A DNA stretch of 33,570 nucleotides from an uncultured Parabacteroides sp. (GCA_949289155.1 CASEMX010000023.1:1-33570), one strand, 5' to 3'. Shown: positions 8,285 to 16,044, counted from the first letter of the stretch. Notes: generated by a model from the letters alone, not told the origin. Program-made: numbers and translations.

Positions 8285-9184
8285 ATGACAAATAAAAAGT
8301 TCGGAGTGTTGTTGCTCTTGATGCTCTTCTTTACTTTCGGAGCGAAAGCGCAATTGACTACTTCCGTCAGAATAAACGAAGTGTTGGTCGTTAATGAAGA
8401 GAACTTCATGGACGATTACGGACATCGTCATCCGTGGATTGAGTTGTACAATAACTCGGCGGGTACGGTGGATTTGGGCGGATGCTTCCTGACCGATGAC
8501 AAGAACAACCCGACGAAGTATATGATTCCGAAAGGGGATGTTAAGACAAAGGTTCCGCCTTATCAGTTGGCCTTGTTCTGGGCTGATAACGAAGAGCAAC
8601 GCGGTACGTTCCATGTTAATTTTGCGTTAGATCCCAACAAAGAAAACTATGTAGCGCTGTATGATTCGGATGGAAAAACATTGATTGATGAAATCACGAT
8701 TCCTGCAGGACAGAAAGCCGACATCAGTTATGGACGAAGTGCAGACGGTGCGGGAGAATGGATTAACTATACGCGCGTTACCCCGAATGCCAATAACATT
8801 ACGCAGAATACGAACGAGAAGGTAGAAAACTTCCAAGTAAACGACTCGTGGGGTATCGGTATGACCATTACGGCTATGGCAGTAGTATTTATCGGATTGT
8901 GCATTCTTTATCTGTTGTTCAAGCAGATTGGCAATGCCTCTATCCGTGCAAGTCAACGCCGCGCTCAGAAAGCTGCTGCAGCAAGCGGCAAGGAGGTGGC
9001 AGTCAATGCCGGTCAAGAAGCCGGTGAAATCTTTGCCGCTATCTCTATGGCTTTGTACGAGGTGAGCGATGATAACCATGACATTGAAAATACCGTGCTC
9101 ACAATCCGTAAGGTTCAGCGTAGATATTCACCGTGGAGTTCTAAGATTTATAGTTTGCGCGAGACTCCCGTACTTAGAAAGTAA
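8285..9184 (+). CDS. OadG-family gamma subunit fused to an N-terminal lamin-tail domain
   Basis: Predicted membrane anchor/assembly subunit of the sodium-pumping decarboxylase. Its 299 residues are far longer than a classical OadG (~80-120). A signal peptide (about 1-22, ending AKAQ) is followed by an extracytoplasmic lamin-tail-like beta domain (about 25-160; RINEVLVVNE, HPWIELYNNSAGTVDLGGCFLTDD). One transmembrane helix follows (about 188-211), and then a basic, Ala-rich cytoplasmic tail (RASQRRAQKAAAASGKE) that resembles OadG tails. The tail probably contacts the carboxyltransferase. The gene lies 18 bp after mmdA and 28 bp before the biotin carrier. The domain call rests on motif recognition, supported by gene order. 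Confidence 0.85.
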   Translation: MTNKKFGVLLLLMLFFTFGAKAQLTTSVRINEVLVVNEENFMDDYGHRHPWIELYNNSAGTVDLGGCFLTDDKNNPTKYMIPKGDVKTKVPPYQLALFWADNEEQRGTFHVNFALDPNKENYVALYDSDGKTLIDEITIPAGQKADISYGRSADGAGEWINYTRVTPNANNITQNTNEKVENFQVNDSWGIGMTITAMAVVFIGLCILYLLFKQIGNASIRASQRRAQKAAAASGKEVAVNAGQEAGEIFAAISMALYEVSDDNHDIENTVLTIRKVQRRYSPWSSKIYSLRETPVLRK

Positions 9185-9212
9185 TCACCCTATATTAAAA
9201 TCGAATTGAAAC

Positions 9213-9644
9213 ATGAAAAGTTTTAAATATACCATTAATGGTAACGTATATAAAGTGCATATCAACTCAATCGTTGATGATGTGGCAGATGTAGAAGTAA
9301 ACGGAACTCCTTATCACGTGAAGATGGAGAAACCGGCAAAGAAACAGATTGTATCGATTAAACGTCCGGCACAAGCTCCTACGACAGCTGCCGGAGACCC
9401 GGTCGTATCGCGTCCGGCTGCTCCGAGCGTAGCAGGTGCTGTGAAATCTCCGCTGCCAGGGGTTATCTTGAGTATCGATTGTAAAGTGGGCGACGTAGTA
9501 AAGCGTGGCCAAAAGATTCTGGTATTGGAAGCCATGAAAATGGAAAACACGATCAATGCAGATCGCGATGGCAAGGTTGTAGAAATTAAGGTTAACAAAG
9601 GCGATTCTGTGCTGGAAGGTGCTGACCTCGTCGTAATTGGTTAA
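9213..9644 (+). CDS. Biotin carboxyl carrier subunit of methylmalonyl-CoA decarboxylase
   Basis: Carries the carboxyl group on a swinging biotin between the carboxyltransferase and the membrane decarboxylase. It has 143 residues: an N-terminal beta segment (about 1-45), a flexible Ala/Pro/Thr-rich linker (about 50-75) and a biotinyl domain (about 76-143). Biotin attachment is predicted at Lys109 in EAMKMEN. The sequence APSVAGAVKSPLPGVILSI marks the start of the domain. Its stop codon lies 4 bp before the preferred ATG of the next gene, so translation of the two is probably coupled. Confidence 0.95.
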   Translation: MKSFKYTINGNVYKVHINSIVDDVADVEVNGTPYHVKMEKPAKKQIVSIKRPAQAPTTAAGDPVVSRPAAPSVAGAVKSPLPGVILSIDCKVGDVVKRGQKILVLEAMKMENTINADRDGKVVEIKVNKGDSVLEGADLVVIG

Positions 9645-9648
9645 GGTT

Positions 9649-10842
9649 ATGTTTTCATCTATATTATTACAAGCGGGAGTAGCGCACGAAAGTTTTACGC
9701 AGTTCTTGGCGGAAAACATTCAAGTGTTCCTCTCCTATACCGGATTCGCCAATGCTACGCCCGGGCATTTTGTGATGTTGCTGGTCGGTTTAGCATTCAT
9801 ATTCTTGGCGATTAAATATGAGTTCGAGCCGATGCTTCTGATTCCGATTGGTTTCGGTATTTTGATTGGTAATATCCCTTTCAAAGATGCCGGATTGCAG
9901 TTGGGTATTTACGAAGAGGGCTCTGTGTTCAACATCCTTTATCAAGGAGTAAAACAGGGGTGGTATCCGCCATTGATATTCTTGGGGATTGGGGCGATGA
10001 CCGACTTCTCGGCGTTGATATCCAATCCTAAGTTGTTGCTGATTGGTGCGGCTGCGCAGTTCGGTATCTTCGGTGCATATATCATTGCTTTGCAGATGGG
10101 CTTCGACCCGAGCCAGGCCGGTGCTATCGGTATTATCGGTGGTGCTGATGGTCCGACTGCCATCTTCTTGTCATCTAAATTAGCCCCGAACCTGATGGGT
10201 GCGATTGCCGTCTCGGCCTATTCATACATGGCGTTGGTTCCGATTATCCAGCCTCCGTTCATGCGTCTGTTGACGACGAAGAAGGAGCGTTTGATTCGTA
10301 TGAAGCCGCCGAGAGTTGTTTCGCAGACGGAGAAGATTATCTTCCCGATTGCCGGTCTGTTGCTGACCGCTTTCTTGGTTCCGTCCGGTCTGCCTTTGTT
10401 GGGAATGTTGTTCTTCGGTAACTTGTGTAAGGAAAGCGGCGTAACCCGTCGTTTGGCTGAAACGGCACGTGGTCCGCTGATTGACGTCATCACGATGTTG
10501 TTAGGTATCACGGTCGGTGCTTCTACGCAGGCTACGCAGTTCTTGACCGTCAACTCTATCAAGATTTTCGGTTTGGGTGCGTTGTCATTCGTTATCGCAA
10601 CTTGTGCGGGTGTTCTGTTCGTGAAGTTCTTCAATCTGTTCTTGAGAGAAGGCAATAAGATTAACCCGTTGATTGGTAATGCCGGCGTTTCTGCCGTGCC
10701 TGACTCTGCGCGTATTTCGCAAATCGTCGGTTTGGAATATGACCCGACCAATTACTTGCTGATGCATGCTATGGGTCCGAACGTTGCCGGTGTAATCGGT
10801 TCTGCAGTTGCAGCCGGTGTATTGTTAGGCTTCTTAGGGTAA
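9649..10842 (+). CDS. mmdB: Sodium-ion-translocating decarboxylase beta subunit (MmdB/OadB)
   Basis: Polytopic inner-membrane subunit that decarboxylates carboxybiotin and exports Na+. ATG at 9649 (MFSSILLQAG) is preferred over the in-frame TTG at 9637, which overlaps the carrier gene. It has 397 residues with about nine hydrophobic segments. Family hallmarks include GIIGGADGPTAIFLSSKLAP, containing the Asp implicated in Na+/proton coupling in OadB. Others are SAYSYMALVPIIQPPFM and GNAGVSAVPDSARISQ. It is the last gene of the operon, with a strong intrinsic terminator 32 bp downstream. Together with mmdA, OadG and BCCP it completes a propionate-forming sodium pump. Confidence 0.95.
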   Translation: MFSSILLQAGVAHESFTQFLAENIQVFLSYTGFANATPGHFVMLLVGLAFIFLAIKYEFEPMLLIPIGFGILIGNIPFKDAGLQLGIYEEGSVFNILYQGVKQGWYPPLIFLGIGAMTDFSALISNPKLLLIGAAAQFGIFGAYIIALQMGFDPSQAGAIGIIGGADGPTAIFLSSKLAPNLMGAIAVSAYSYMALVPIIQPPFMRLLTTKKERLIRMKPPRVVSQTEKIIFPIAGLLLTAFLVPSGLPLLGMLFFGNLCKESGVTRRLAETARGPLIDVITMLLGITVGASTQATQFLTVNSIKIFGLGALSFVIATCAGVLFVKFFNLFLREGNKINPLIGNAGVSAVPDSARISQIVGLEYDPTNYLLMHAMGPNVAGVIGSAVAAGVLLGFLG

Positions 10843-10874
10843 GCCATATACCCTCTTTTTAAGGTTAGACATGG

Positions 10875-10907
10875 TCCGTTGCAGGCGATGCCTGCAGCGG
10901 ATTTTTT
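10875..10907 (+). terminator. Intrinsic terminator of the mce-mmdB operon
   Basis: A 12-bp stem (10875-10886 with 10890-10901, one G-T pair) has a 3-nt loop and six T residues immediately after. It is the strongest terminator in the window. Confidence 0.92.
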
Positions 10908-10995
10908 GTGTAAAATCGCGGCACTTGACTTCGATGGCTTTTTAGGGATTCTGCAAATCATATAAAATGAGCCTCGAAGGAGCTCCTATTTAGAA

Positions 10996-11155
10996 TAGCG
11001 GAAACTTCCTCCCGGCGGGAGCGACAATCCGCTGTTAGCGGAAACCCCCTCCTGACGGGAGCGACAATCCGCTGTTAGCGGAAACCTCCTCCCGACGGGA
11101 GCATCAATCCGCTGTTAGCGGAAACCTCCTCCTGACGGGAGCATCCATCCGCTGC
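10996..11155. repeat. Tandem array B: four 40-bp hairpin-forming units
   Basis: Units begin at 10996, 11036, 11076 and 11116. Each has outer arms AGCGGA and TCCGCT enclosing an inner CTCCyG-n-CGGGAG inverted repeat, so each unit can fold as a nested hairpin. Differences lie mostly in the inner arm (C/T) and the linker (GCGACA versus GCATCA). The array sits between the mmdB terminator and the 3' end of the TPR gene, in a 458-bp gap without genes. It is not coding, and without unique spacers it is not CRISPR. Confidence 0.93.
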
Positions 11156-11196
11156 CGGCCAAAGCCTCTTTTTAAAGGGAACATTATTGGAGAGAA

Positions 11197-11285
11197 GAGG
11201 CTGCCTCGGAACAGTCAAACCGGCGCATTCCGCCTGCAAACAAGTTGTGTGACGGGATGAGCGGGCCTTTTCTCGAGACAGCCTC
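11197..11285. repeat. Inverted repeat downstream of the TPR gene
   Basis: The 12-bp arm 11197-11208 is complementary to 11274-11285 with one G-T pair; 65 nt lie between them. It ends 16 bp beyond the stop codon of the minus-strand TPR gene and could act in 3'-end formation. No convincing T-run accompanies it on the minus strand. Confidence 0.45.
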
Positions 11286-11300
11286 GGTTTAATTTGTGAG

Positions 11301-13025
11301 TTATTGCTGCAATAATTTCGCTGCAGCCGGGTCGCCCAGTTCTTGCGCTTTTTCTAAAGCGATGCGCGCCTCCTCCGGTTTGCCGCTCCGTTGCAGACAA
11401 ACGCCGCGCAAGCGGTAGCAGGCAGCAAATTCCGGCGCGATGGCCAATGCCTTATCGATGCTCTGCAACGCTTCAGGATATTTCTTCTGGCGGATATAAA
11501 TCGATGCCTCTTCCGCAGGATACATCGCATTGTCCGGAGCCAAGGCCATGGCTTGCCGGATATCCTGCAGCGCACCCTCTAAATCGTCCATACGAAACTT
11601 CGCCTGTTCCCGGAAATAGTAGAAATTGTCGTCCACCTTCCCGTTGCAAATCCGATAATAGAGGTCGTAATCCGCCACCGCCTCCGGATATTGCATGAGA
11701 CGAAGCCGCCAGTCGATGCGTTCCAAGACATAAGGCGCAGCTTCGATGGAGGGCGGATTGCCGCAATAGGCGACGGCGCTGTCCAAAAGCTGGATTACAT
11801 CGCCGATATTAAAGCCGGTGGTTGCCGATTTAGCCTTCGCTGCCATATACCAGCTGTTCGCGCTGGCAGCATCGCTTCGGTTTACCTTCATATATTCTTC
11901 ATAAGCCTGCTCGAATTGGTCTTGGGCAAGATAAATGTTCGCTTGCAGCTGATGATATGCCGGAAGGTCGTTTGCTTGCAACGCTTCGGTGAGCAAAGAT
12001 TGGGCGCGTTCCATATTCCAATTCGGATTCGCCTTCAGCGTCGTGTCCGACAGGGCAACGGAATAGACCAATTGGGCAGCACTGTGGAGCGCTTCGCTTT
12101 TATCGTCCGCCACTTCGACCGATTGCTTCAGGTCGTTTTCCGCTTTCGTGAGGCATCCTGTTTGGCCGGCAGCATCCGCAGCCAGTTCCGTGCGATGAAA
12201 AACATAATGCGCCGCGCGGCGGGAATAACTTTCCCACCAGTCCGGGAAGGTCGCCACGAAATCGTTCAGCGTTTCGAGGAATGCTTTGGCATCTTGCGTA
12301 TTCTCGATTATATAGGTAGCGATTTTCGCCTGTTCGCGGTCGGCAGGCCAAGCCTTCCGGATGCCGATGGCATTATATGTCGAGCTAAACGCATCTGTCG
12401 ATGAGATAGCCAGGCTATTGGCATAGGCCGCCGAGACGCCGTACGAGCACGCATTCTTCCCCGAAGCGTCCTCTTGCGCCAAAGCAAAGACCTTTCCTTC
12501 CGCATCGCAGACCGGTGCGTTCGTCCAGCCTACCTGCAGCGGGAACGATAGTTTGTAATAGTGATAATCCTCTTTCAGTTTGGTCACCTCTTCTACCTTC
12601 CCGCTACCGAAACTCTTTACTTTGCCATTATCGACGAAAGGAAGCAGATAAACCGGAGCATTGACGCCCAGCGGGGCTGTTGCCATTTCCAAGCAATCCA
12701 CCTTCTTCGGGACATCGACCTGCAATTTGATGACATCATACAATTCATCTGCCGCCAAGACGCGCGAAACCGGGTAGGTTTTCCCTTTCGTATCGGTAAC
12801 AATGGCTTTGTCTGCTCCTTTGAAGAGCGAATAGGCAGAGAGCAACTTGCCATCTTCAGCAATAAAAAAGCCCACTCCGTTGTGCAGGGTGGTTCCGTCG
12901 CTCTTATAAGTCGTGATATTGACAACCGCTTTCTTTTGTTTCTCCATCCATTTGGGAGCTTTTTGTTGGGCAAAGGCAGCCAGCGACAAACTGCCCAATG
13001 CCAGAATCCATAAGAACTTTTTCAT
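11301..13025 (-). CDS. Secreted degenerate trypsin-like (pseudo-protease) and TPR protein
   Basis: It has 574 residues with a signal peptide (MKKFLWILALGSLSLAAFAQ), so it is periplasmic or exported. Residues about 30-215 resemble a trypsin/DegP-type fold: GVGFFIAEDGKLLSAYSLFKGAD aligns with the DegP segment carrying the catalytic His. Here that position is Ser66. Asp97 (LYDVIKLQV) is kept. The GNSGG nucleophile position reads GWTNAPV, with Thr168 replacing Ser. Two of three catalytic residues are therefore lost and proteolysis is unlikely. Residues about 240-574 are helical repeats, with clear TPRs at the C-terminus (ALAPDNAMYPAEEASIYIRQKKYPEALQSIDKALAIAPEFAACYRLRG). A scaffold or binding role is inferred. 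It follows the FHA gene by 24 bp, probably in one operon. Confidence 0.82.
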   Translation of the reverse strand: MKKFLWILALGSLSLAAFAQQKAPKWMEKQKKAVVNITTYKSDGTTLHNGVGFFIAEDGKLLSAYSLFKGADKAIVTDTKGKTYPVSRVLAADELYDVIKLQVDVPKKVDCLEMATAPLGVNAPVYLLPFVDNGKVKSFGSGKVEEVTKLKEDYHYYKLSFPLQVGWTNAPVCDAEGKVFALAQEDASGKNACSYGVSAAYANSLAISSTDAFSSTYNAIGIRKAWPADREQAKIATYIIENTQDAKAFLETLNDFVATFPDWWESYSRRAAHYVFHRTELAADAAGQTGCLTKAENDLKQSVEVADDKSEALHSAAQLVYSVALSDTTLKANPNWNMERAQSLLTEALQANDLPAYHQLQANIYLAQDQFEQAYEEYMKVNRSDAASANSWYMAAKAKSATTGFNIGDVIQLLDSAVAYCGNPPSIEAAPYVLERIDWRLRLMQYPEAVADYDLYYRICNGKVDDNFYYFREQAKFRMDDLEGALQDIRQAMALAPDNAMYPAEEASIYIRQKKYPEALQSIDKALAIAPEFAACYRLRGVCLQRSGKPEEARIALEKAQELGDPAAAKLLQQ

Positions 13026-13049
13026 GATTTGAATTATGCCGGTATTATA

Positions 13050-13586
13050 TTATTCTTGTTGTTCGCCGTCGGGAGTGCGCAGGATGAATGTGGTAGCTCC
13101 GATGGTAATCACGTCCCCTTCTTCGATTCGCGCCACCTCTTTATTGCCCAATAACTCATTGCGGAGGAATGTTCCCGTCAGGCTCGGAAAGTCGCGCAGC
13201 GAATAGGCCAGTTTCCCGTTCTTATCTTGCTTTACATGAATCACACAATGCTTGCGTCCCATGCTGGGGTCGCTTGTAATGATAGGGACATCCACGCCGT
13301 CAGTATCTTTGTTCCTTCGTCCGATGACATTGTCGCCCAATACCAGCGGCAAATCCTGTTTGAAGGCAAAATTGTTTTCGATAACGGTGATATGGCCGTA
13401 TGTAAAATCCGGTTCTTTGACCTCTTTTTCCTGTCCGCTCTTTGTCCGGACAGTTTTCCTGCCTATTTTGATTTTAAATTGAGAAGCGCATTGCGGGCAA
13501 ACCATTGCGATGACTTTTCCGTCTTCATACTTGCTGTCATCGAATGCTATTTGATGGTCACATTTCGGGCAAAATACTCGTTTCAT
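13050..13586 (-). CDS. Zinc-ribbon/FHA domain protein
   Basis: It has 178 residues and no signal peptide, so it is cytoplasmic. An N-terminal MJ0042-like zinc ribbon has two Cys pairs (CPKC about 6-9 and CPQC about 31-34). A basic linker with Thr and Ser residues follows (GRKTVRTKSGQEKEVK), then an FHA domain (about 80-170). Key FHA signatures are the loop IGRR, SDPSMGRKHCVI (Ser, Arg and His as in phosphothreonine-binding FHA domains) and LTGTFLRN. A phosphothreonine-reading role is inferred from these residues. No Ser/Thr kinase or phosphatase gene is in the window. It is the promoter-proximal gene of a pair with the secreted TPR protein, although the two products are in different compartments. 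Confidence 0.85.
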   Translation of the reverse strand: MKRVFCPKCDHQIAFDDSKYEDGKVIAMVCPQCASQFKIKIGRKTVRTKSGQEKEVKEPDFTYGHITVIENNFAFKQDLPLVLGDNVIGRRNKDTDGVDVPIITSDPSMGRKHCVIHVKQDKNGKLAYSLRDFPSLTGTFLRNELLGNKEVARIEEGDVITIGATTFILRTPDGEQQE

Positions 13587-13618
13587 GCTGTATAATGTAT
13601 AATCGTTTTTCTTGCCCG

Positions 13619-13626
13619 CAAAGATA
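13619..13626 (-). promoter_or_regulatory. Bacteroidetes -7 promoter element for the FHA-TPR operon
   Basis: The minus strand reads TATCTTTG, followed by C, 32 bp before the FHA start codon. It lies in the 51-bp gap after the barrel gene, so the FHA pair has its own promoter. Confidence 0.7.
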
Positions 13627-13637
13627 CGCCAATCTGC

Positions 13638-14522
13638 TCAATAGAACAAAGTAATACCCGTGGAAAGCGACTCGAATTCCGGTCCGAAGTCGGTATTGAG
13701 TACGTGGCAAGGCGAATATTTTACGTAAAGTCCTATGGCTTTCCAATTAATTTGCCCTTGCAGATGGATGGTTACCGGATTCTGGTGGATATTCTTATCG
13801 ACAATCTTTATTTTCTCCCCTGAAGCCTCTTTATATTTTGTTTTCAGGCTACCGTATGTATTGAACTGCAATACCGGACCGACCTTCACCGAGAGGTCTT
13901 TTCCGAATTCATATCCGTACATTACAGGAAGCGTCCAGCTGAATATTTTCAATCGGGAGAATTCGATGTCTGCCCCTTCCGGATATTTCCCGATAGTTAT
14001 TCGGTCGCCCTCTTTGATGAAGCGGTTCCGGCCGTTCATGCGGAAATTCTTCCACGAAATACCGAAACCGATTTGGAAAGAATGCCCGTTACGTTGCGGA
14101 TAATAGACATAATTCAGCAGATGGTCCGCCATGATTTCGTAAGAAGCTCCCATATTTACATTCATATTGCTCGGTCCGTTCAATGCCTTGTTCCATCCCA
14201 ATGCAATACCGCCTATTTCGAATGCAGATTTCGAATGGCGTTTATTCCGTTTTGATTCCTTTGTAAAAGGTATCCGGAAGTCCCAGTCCGATTTATTCTC
14301 TTTTGTGACGCTGAGCGATTGATTATTCCAGTCGGTCGTCCGGCTAAAATGATAGTTCGGATTCTCTTCGCTTCCGATAATCTCAATAGTTTGTTGTTTA
14401 TCGTTCGTAATTATGGAGACTTTCTCCGGTCGGTTTACGACAATGCTATCTTCGTTGGCTGTTTGTGCCTGTGCCTGCAAACACAGAATCAGGCAACCGA
14501 ATAAAAGTACTGACTTTTTCAT
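13638..14522 (-). CDS. Predicted outer-membrane beta-barrel protein of an ECF sigma operon
   Basis: It has 294 residues. A signal peptide (MKKSVLLFGCLILCLQAQAQ) precedes about 80 residues without clear homology. Many short alternating amphipathic strands follow (for example GGIALGWNKAL, SFQIGFGISWKNF, LPVMYGYEF, LSVKVGPVLQFNTYG). The chain ends ...ITLFY, with a terminal aromatic typical of barrels inserted by the Bam machinery. I do not recognise a specific family. It is the last gene of the run sigma factor, putative anti-sigma factor, small secreted protein, barrel, with 15 bp separating it from the previous gene. It is therefore a plausible target or effector of the sigma factor. Confidence 0.75.
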   Translation of the reverse strand: MKKSVLLFGCLILCLQAQAQTANEDSIVVNRPEKVSIITNDKQQTIEIIGSEENPNYHFSRTTDWNNQSLSVTKENKSDWDFRIPFTKESKRNKRHSKSAFEIGGIALGWNKALNGPSNMNVNMGASYEIMADHLLNYVYYPQRNGHSFQIGFGISWKNFRMNGRNRFIKEGDRITIGKYPEGADIEFSRLKIFSWTLPVMYGYEFGKDLSVKVGPVLQFNTYGSLKTKYKEASGEKIKIVDKNIHQNPVTIHLQGQINWKAIGLYVKYSPCHVLNTDFGPEFESLSTGITLFY

Positions 14523-14537
14523 ATCTGTTCTCTTTTT

Positions 14538-14981
14538 CTATTTAAACATCTCTTTTAATTCCTCTAAAGTGGCATAACCTTCCATGTAAACAATGGAGAC
14601 TTCTGGTTCTTCGGACTTGCGCAATGCGCTATTTTTAAAGAACAAATAACGGAATACTCCATCTTTCTGCGGATAACGGAAGAAGCCGTAATATAAATGT
14701 CCGCCGATTTTCCCCGTCTCCTTGTCAACAGCTCCGGTTGCATCCTGTAAAACTAACTGTTCGACCCGGTTTCGCTCAGCAGAATCGCCTTTGATGGTCA
14801 AGCTGCGGAATAATGTCAGGTTGTAGGGCTTCAATTTTTTCCCTTTGACGAGGACTTCGATAGTATTTTTTTGCCGATTATATCTGCCATCGAACAATTT
14901 CCCGATATGCAGACTCTCCTGTGCCCATGCGGCGGCATGAATGGCAAGTCCAATGATGATTGCTATGCTTGTTCGTCCCAT
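14538..14981 (-). CDS. Small secreted protein of the ECF sigma operon, function unknown
   Basis: It has 147 residues with a signal peptide (MGRTSIAIIIGLAIHAAAWAQ). The mature part is about 125 residues of mixed alpha/beta character (IEVLVKGKKLKPYNLTLFRSLTI, GGHLYYGFFRYPQKDGVFRYLFFKN, EVSIVYMEGYATLEELKEMF). It resembles secreted DUF-type proteins I associate with Bacteroidales sigma/anti-sigma loci, but I cannot name a family with confidence. The start codon is preceded by AGGAGG (14988-14993), which overlaps the stop codon of the upstream gene. That is unusual in this phylum. Confidence 0.7.
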   Translation of the reverse strand: MGRTSIAIIIGLAIHAAAWAQESLHIGKLFDGRYNRQKNTIEVLVKGKKLKPYNLTLFRSLTIKGDSAERNRVEQLVLQDATGAVDKETGKIGGHLYYGFFRYPQKDGVFRYLFFKNSALRKSEEPEVSIVYMEGYATLEELKEMFK

Positions 14982-14991
14982 AAAAATCCTC

Positions 14992-15492
14992 CTATAGTTG
15001 TTCTTTCGACTCCTCTTCAGCTGTTAGCGTATCGAATATCTCGTTCAATTGATTTTTTACATCCAATTTTTCCGAATCCACTTGGATTTCTTGGAAAGAG
15101 AGTTTCATTTGTTGCAGTACAATCTCGCTATTCGTGATTTTCTCTCCATGGATATAGGCGATGCATTGGTTATTTCGTTGATGCGTAACCAGCCAACTGC
15201 ATCCGATAGCTAATCCAATAAGCAAAGAGGCCGCTATATTCCATATCCGCCGATGGGAGCGGAGCGATACCGTGGCGCTTTTCTTCTCAGACAATTCCCG
15301 TCCGACAGCCAAAAAACTCAATACCGCACGCGCTTCGTCAAATTCTTTTCCGGCAGCTTCCGGCAAAGTCAAGAATGAACGTAATTCCGCTTCTTCTTCT
15401 TTCGAAGTGTCTGCCTCGAAATAACGTTCAACTAACGCTTTCCATTCCGTTATCGAGCGATTATGAGCTGGTCTTTTGTTACTATTTCTCAT
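14992..15492 (-). CDS. Putative anti-sigma factor, single-pass membrane protein
   Basis: It has 166 residues. The cytoplasmic N-terminal part (about 1-80) contains an acidic helix pair of the kind seen in small Bacteroidetes anti-sigma proteins (ITEWKALVERYFEADTSKEEEAELRSFL). One transmembrane helix follows (about 84-102, IAASLLIGLAIGCSWLV), then a short extracytoplasmic tail of about 60 residues. No zinc-binding HxxxCxxC motif is present. Its start overlaps the end of the sigma gene by 11 bp, indicating translational coupling and supporting the anti-sigma assignment, which is inferred mainly from position and topology. Confidence 0.72.
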   Translation of the reverse strand: MRNSNKRPAHNRSITEWKALVERYFEADTSKEEEAELRSFLTLPEAAGKEFDEARAVLSFLAVGRELSEKKSATVSLRSHRRIWNIAASLLIGLAIGCSWLVTHQRNNQCIAYIHGEKITNSEIVLQQMKLSFQEIQVDSEKLDVKNQLNEIFDTLTAEEESKEQL

Positions 15493-15994
15493 ACTTTTCC
15501 CATTTTTGATAACATTCCCGAATTGTTTTTCTGGCGCGACTTAGCTGCATTCTTACAGCTGTTGGTTGCATATGCAGGTCGCGTGCGATTGTTTCCAAGT
15601 CTTCTCCGTCGAATTCCCTCCTTTGCAGAATAAGCTGCTGGGTAGGCGAAAGTTTCGAATGGATAATCTGTTGCACCAGCCGGAACCTTTCTTGAGTTTC
15701 CAGCTTTCGTTCGGTTGATTCCTCGATTTCCATATCCTTTTCCGGGTCTAATTCCACCGTCGGATAGTTTTGTTGCCTGCGCCACGCGTCAATACAGAGG
15801 TTTTTGACGACAGTTGTCGCCATTGCTTCCACTTCTTGGCGGCTTTTGATGGAATCCCTTCTTGGCCAAAGTCGGCAAAAAGCCTCTTGTAAAGCATCGT
15901 CGGCGTCATCTTGGTTGTTTATGTATCGAGAAGCCAATCGAATGAATCGCTTTCGCAACTCGGTGAATGTCGCTATTAGCGTTTCTTCATTCAT
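15482..15994 (-). CDS. ECF-type RNA polymerase sigma-70 factor
   Basis: Directs RNA polymerase to alternative promoters. It has 170 residues, normal for the ECF group, starting at the ATG at 15994. An in-frame upstream ATG at 16048 is rejected because it would lie upstream of the -7 element. Region 2 (about 10-75) contains NNQDDADDALQEAFCRLW. Region 4 (about 105-162) contains LSPTQQLILQRREFDGEDLETIARDLHMQPTAVRMQLSRARKTIRE, a clear helix-turn-helix. It heads the operon with the putative anti-sigma factor, small secreted protein and barrel. Its own promoter may be autoregulated, but I cannot see a second matching promoter to test this. Confidence 0.95.
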   Translation of the reverse strand: MNEETLIATFTELRKRFIRLASRYINNQDDADDALQEAFCRLWPRRDSIKSRQEVEAMATTVVKNLCIDAWRRQQNYPTVELDPEKDMEIEESTERKLETQERFRLVQQIIHSKLSPTQQLILQRREFDGEDLETIARDLHMQPTAVRMQLSRARKTIRECYQKWEKYEK

Positions 15995-16036
15995 TTGTCT
16001 TTTATTGCTTTCTATAAGGTAAACGAAACAGACGGG

Positions 16037-16044
16037 CAAATGTA
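16037..16044 (-). promoter_or_regulatory. -7 promoter element upstream of the ECF sigma operon
   Basis: The minus strand reads TACATTTG (TAnnTTTG consensus), 42 bp before the sigma start codon. No good -33 element is visible, so use of the housekeeping sigma is only suggested. Confidence 0.55.
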
